Below are positions 62,616 to 64,000 of a stretch of 64,000 bases of DNA, piece by piece. Both the position numbers and the translations under genes were made by a program. This stretch comes from G963678445 sp963678445 (GTDB lineage Bacteria; Hydrogenedentota; Hydrogenedentia; Hydrogenedentales; G963678445). The stretch spans positions 1,054,001 through 1,118,000 of the forward strand of contig OY782877.1 of NCBI GenBank assembly GCA_963678445.1, in the 5' to 3' direction. The notes beneath the pieces are model-generated. The model saw only the letters and a program-made list of their open reading frames with translations, was not told the DNA's origin and did not search any database. Position 1 is the stretch's first letter, and each line of letters opens with the position of its first letter.

Positions 62616-63563
62616 CTACGCCTTGACCTGTTTGGGCTCATCCGCGGCCTGCCGACGCGCTTCCCACTCCTGCTCCAGACGTTCACGGCGTTTCCAGCGG
62701 CGGTGCAGCCATAGCCATTGCTCGGGATTTTTGCGCACAAGCGCTTCAAAAGCGTCCTGACAGATCTGTGTGTTACGGACTAAATCGTCACGCAGGTTAG
62801 CGGTATGTGTTAAAGGCAGTGCAGGGGAAAACTCCAGTGTATACTGTCCCCGGGCGCTACGTAACATGGAAACGAGATGGACGGGGGCCCTGGTACGCGC
62901 AGCAATCATGGCCGCGCCAATGGTGCTCCAGCAGGGCTGGTCAAAAAAGGTAACGGGGACGGCATTGATACGTGGACTTTGATCAACAAGCAGGCCAACG
63001 ATCCACCCCTCTTTAATCAGGCGGATAATCTCACGCCCGGCGCTGTCCTTGGGGATGGTAGTGATACCGCCGCCACAGCGTAACGCATCTACCCGTGTAT
63101 TCAGACGGGGAGCGTCAAGAGGCCGCACCACCTCGGCAACACGAAATCCACAACTGGCCATAGCAGGCCCCATCCATTCCCAATTTCCAAAATGGCCCCC
63201 AACACACAGACAGCCCCGCTCCAGATCAACGTTTTCCTGACCCTTTATCGTAACCCGTCCCTTAAACTGGGTTTTGGCATATATCGGCATGCGTGCAAAC
63301 TCTGCGGCGATATCCGCCACATTGCCGATCGCCCCGCGCAGGATGCGTTTCTTTTCGCACTCCGTCAATTGGTCACCATATGCCAAATCAAGGTTCTGCA
63401 TGCCCACCTTGCGCAGACGCGGCACAACGTAATACGCCAATTTGCCTAGCGCACTCATAAAGGCATATGAAAAAACAATAGGGAGGCATTGTGAAACGCG
63501 CAGATAAATGAGGGTCAATGAAGCGGCGCCATAGCGCATCAGCTTTTTCCCTACCTTAGCCAT
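62616..63563 (-). CDS. LpxL/HtrB-like late acyltransferase
   Basis: 315 aa, N-terminal membrane anchor (LTLIYLRVSQCLPIVFSYAF). GGHFGNWEW carries the H-x4-E catalytic pair of the lipid A acyltransferases; VGLLVDQSPR and EQWLWLHRRWKRR, the C-terminal hallmark, are present. It adds a secondary acyl chain to a lipid A or related lipid at the inner membrane, so the cell probably has an outer membrane. Confidence 0.93.
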   Translation of the reverse strand: MAKVGKKLMRYGAASLTLIYLRVSQCLPIVFSYAFMSALGKLAYYVVPRLRKVGMQNLDLAYGDQLTECEKKRILRGAIGNVADIAAEFARMPIYAKTQFKGRVTIKGQENVDLERGCLCVGGHFGNWEWMGPAMASCGFRVAEVVRPLDAPRLNTRVDALRCGGGITTIPKDSAGREIIRLIKEGWIVGLLVDQSPRINAVPVTFFDQPCWSTIGAAMIAARTRAPVHLVSMLRSARGQYTLEFSPALPLTHTANLRDDLVRNTQICQDAFEALVRKNPEQWLWLHRRWKRRERLEQEWEARRQAADEPKQVKA

Positions 63564-63711
63564 ACAAAATGAGCACCTTTCCTATCAGAAGCTACGACAA
63601 ACAAGAAGCAGTTTCACCCAGAAAGTCCCAAAGCCGTATACCACATCCGCACGCACCTTGAAAAAGAGATGAGAACGCCTGAAAAGCATCTACGGACGGC
63701 TCTGGGATACC

Positions 63712-64000
63712 TCAGGCCTCAAGGGTAACACTTTGGCCAATGGTGGGAGAATAGATTTTCGCGTCACCCTCATTATGGCTTTTCATCCATTCGATAGCGT
63801 CGGGGTCCCCGTGTACATAGACGACGTTTTTAGGGCGCAGCCGGTCGACAACAGCACGTAACGCAGTACGGGGCGCATGTGCGCTAAAAAAGAAGCGCTT
63901 GATGTTTTCAAGCTGCACCTCGACCGCAGGACGCCCCAGACAGAACTGTAACCGTTCCCCTGGCGTTGCGTGGAGGAGCTTATAGCCCAATGTCTCACTA
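63712..64000 (-). CDS. Beta-CASP metallo-beta-lactamase RNase-type protein, C-terminal part
   Basis: Partial: the frame continues off the right edge without a stop or needed start (SETLGYKLLHATPGERL upstream reads through to 63999). FFFSAHAPRTALRAVVDRL and VVYVHGDPDAIEWM are the C-terminal His-containing motifs of the beta-CASP/RMMBL proteins (FSAHADR and VHG type). Such enzymes process RNA; the catalytic HxHxDH is outside the window. Confidence 0.85.
   Translation of the reverse strand, partial: SETLGYKLLHATPGERLQFCLGRPAVEVQLENIKRFFFSAHAPRTALRAVVDRLRPKNVVYVHGDPDAIEWMKSHNEGDAKIYSPTIGQSVTLEA

Noticed and set aside
1..64000. Firm taxonomic assignment
   Set aside because: Style hints at Hydrogenedentota or PVC relatives, but no rRNA or phylogenetic marker comparison was possible here.

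Overview
The window reads as chromosomal DNA of a Gram-negative, probably anaerobic or fermentative bacterium. A late-acyltransferase homologue (lipid A type), SecDF/YajC, a type I dehydroquinase, NADH-linked Fe-S electron-transfer subunits and a 7Fe-type ferredoxin all fit this. The dense PAS/receiver histidine kinases, an ELWxSDGT-repeat surface protein with an acidic EGE linker and Cys-TM-basic tail, ThuA-like and beta-helix sugar genes and sulfatase/sulfotransferase genes recall Hydrogenedentota or PVC-type lineages. That placement is a guess from gene style and was not tested.

Layout. 1-3213 (minus): three subunits of an NADH-linked, hydrogenase- or formate-dehydrogenase-type complex (NuoE-, NuoF-like and the N-terminus of a NuoG/HydA/FdhA-like subunit, cut by the window edge). 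3788-3864: tRNA-Arg with terminator. 4048-5868 (plus): membrane-anchored TAXI-type substrate-binding protein with a long acidic tail. 6016-26269 (minus): about 20 kb of signalling genes: four large PAS histidine kinases, three single receiver proteins, CheW, CheA with two CheW-like modules, a STAS protein, a receiver-PP2C-HATPase protein, a CheX-like phosphatase and an RsbW-like ATPase. No chemoreceptor, CheR, CheB or flagellar gene is visible. 26726-29932: ELWxSDGT surface protein. 30500-35012: tgt-yajC-secDF. 35114-49550: sugar and surface chemistry: sulfotransferase, flippase-like/sulfatase fusion, two nucleotidyltransferase-type proteins, a GHMP-kinase/UDPGP-type pyrophosphorylase split by a -1 frameshift, nitroreductase, exported propeller protein, mannose-1-phosphate guanylyltransferase, ThuA-like protein. 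50081-53740: sugar transporter and exported beta-helix protein. 54037-56876: yceD-rpmF-plsX-fabD. 56989-64000: PocR-PAS kinase, PHP protein, ferredoxin, small ORF, aroD, LpxL-like acyltransferase, and the C-terminus of a beta-CASP metallo-beta-lactamase.

Two things stand out beyond ordinary genes. First, a dispersed intergenic repeat of about 100-120 bp occurs in at least 12 recognisable copies plus degenerate remnants. It is built from two small hairpins with the same four-base loop, a central palindromic block and a tail ending in CACTAA. One diverged copy changes both arms of both stems while keeping the pairing. Second, the signalling cluster joins a CheA/CheW core without a receptor to an anti-sigma-type partner-switch set (HATPase, PP2C, STAS) and to several multi-receiver hybrid kinases, some with receiver domains that have lost their phosphorylatable aspartate. 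All calls come from reading sequence and translations; no database search was run.
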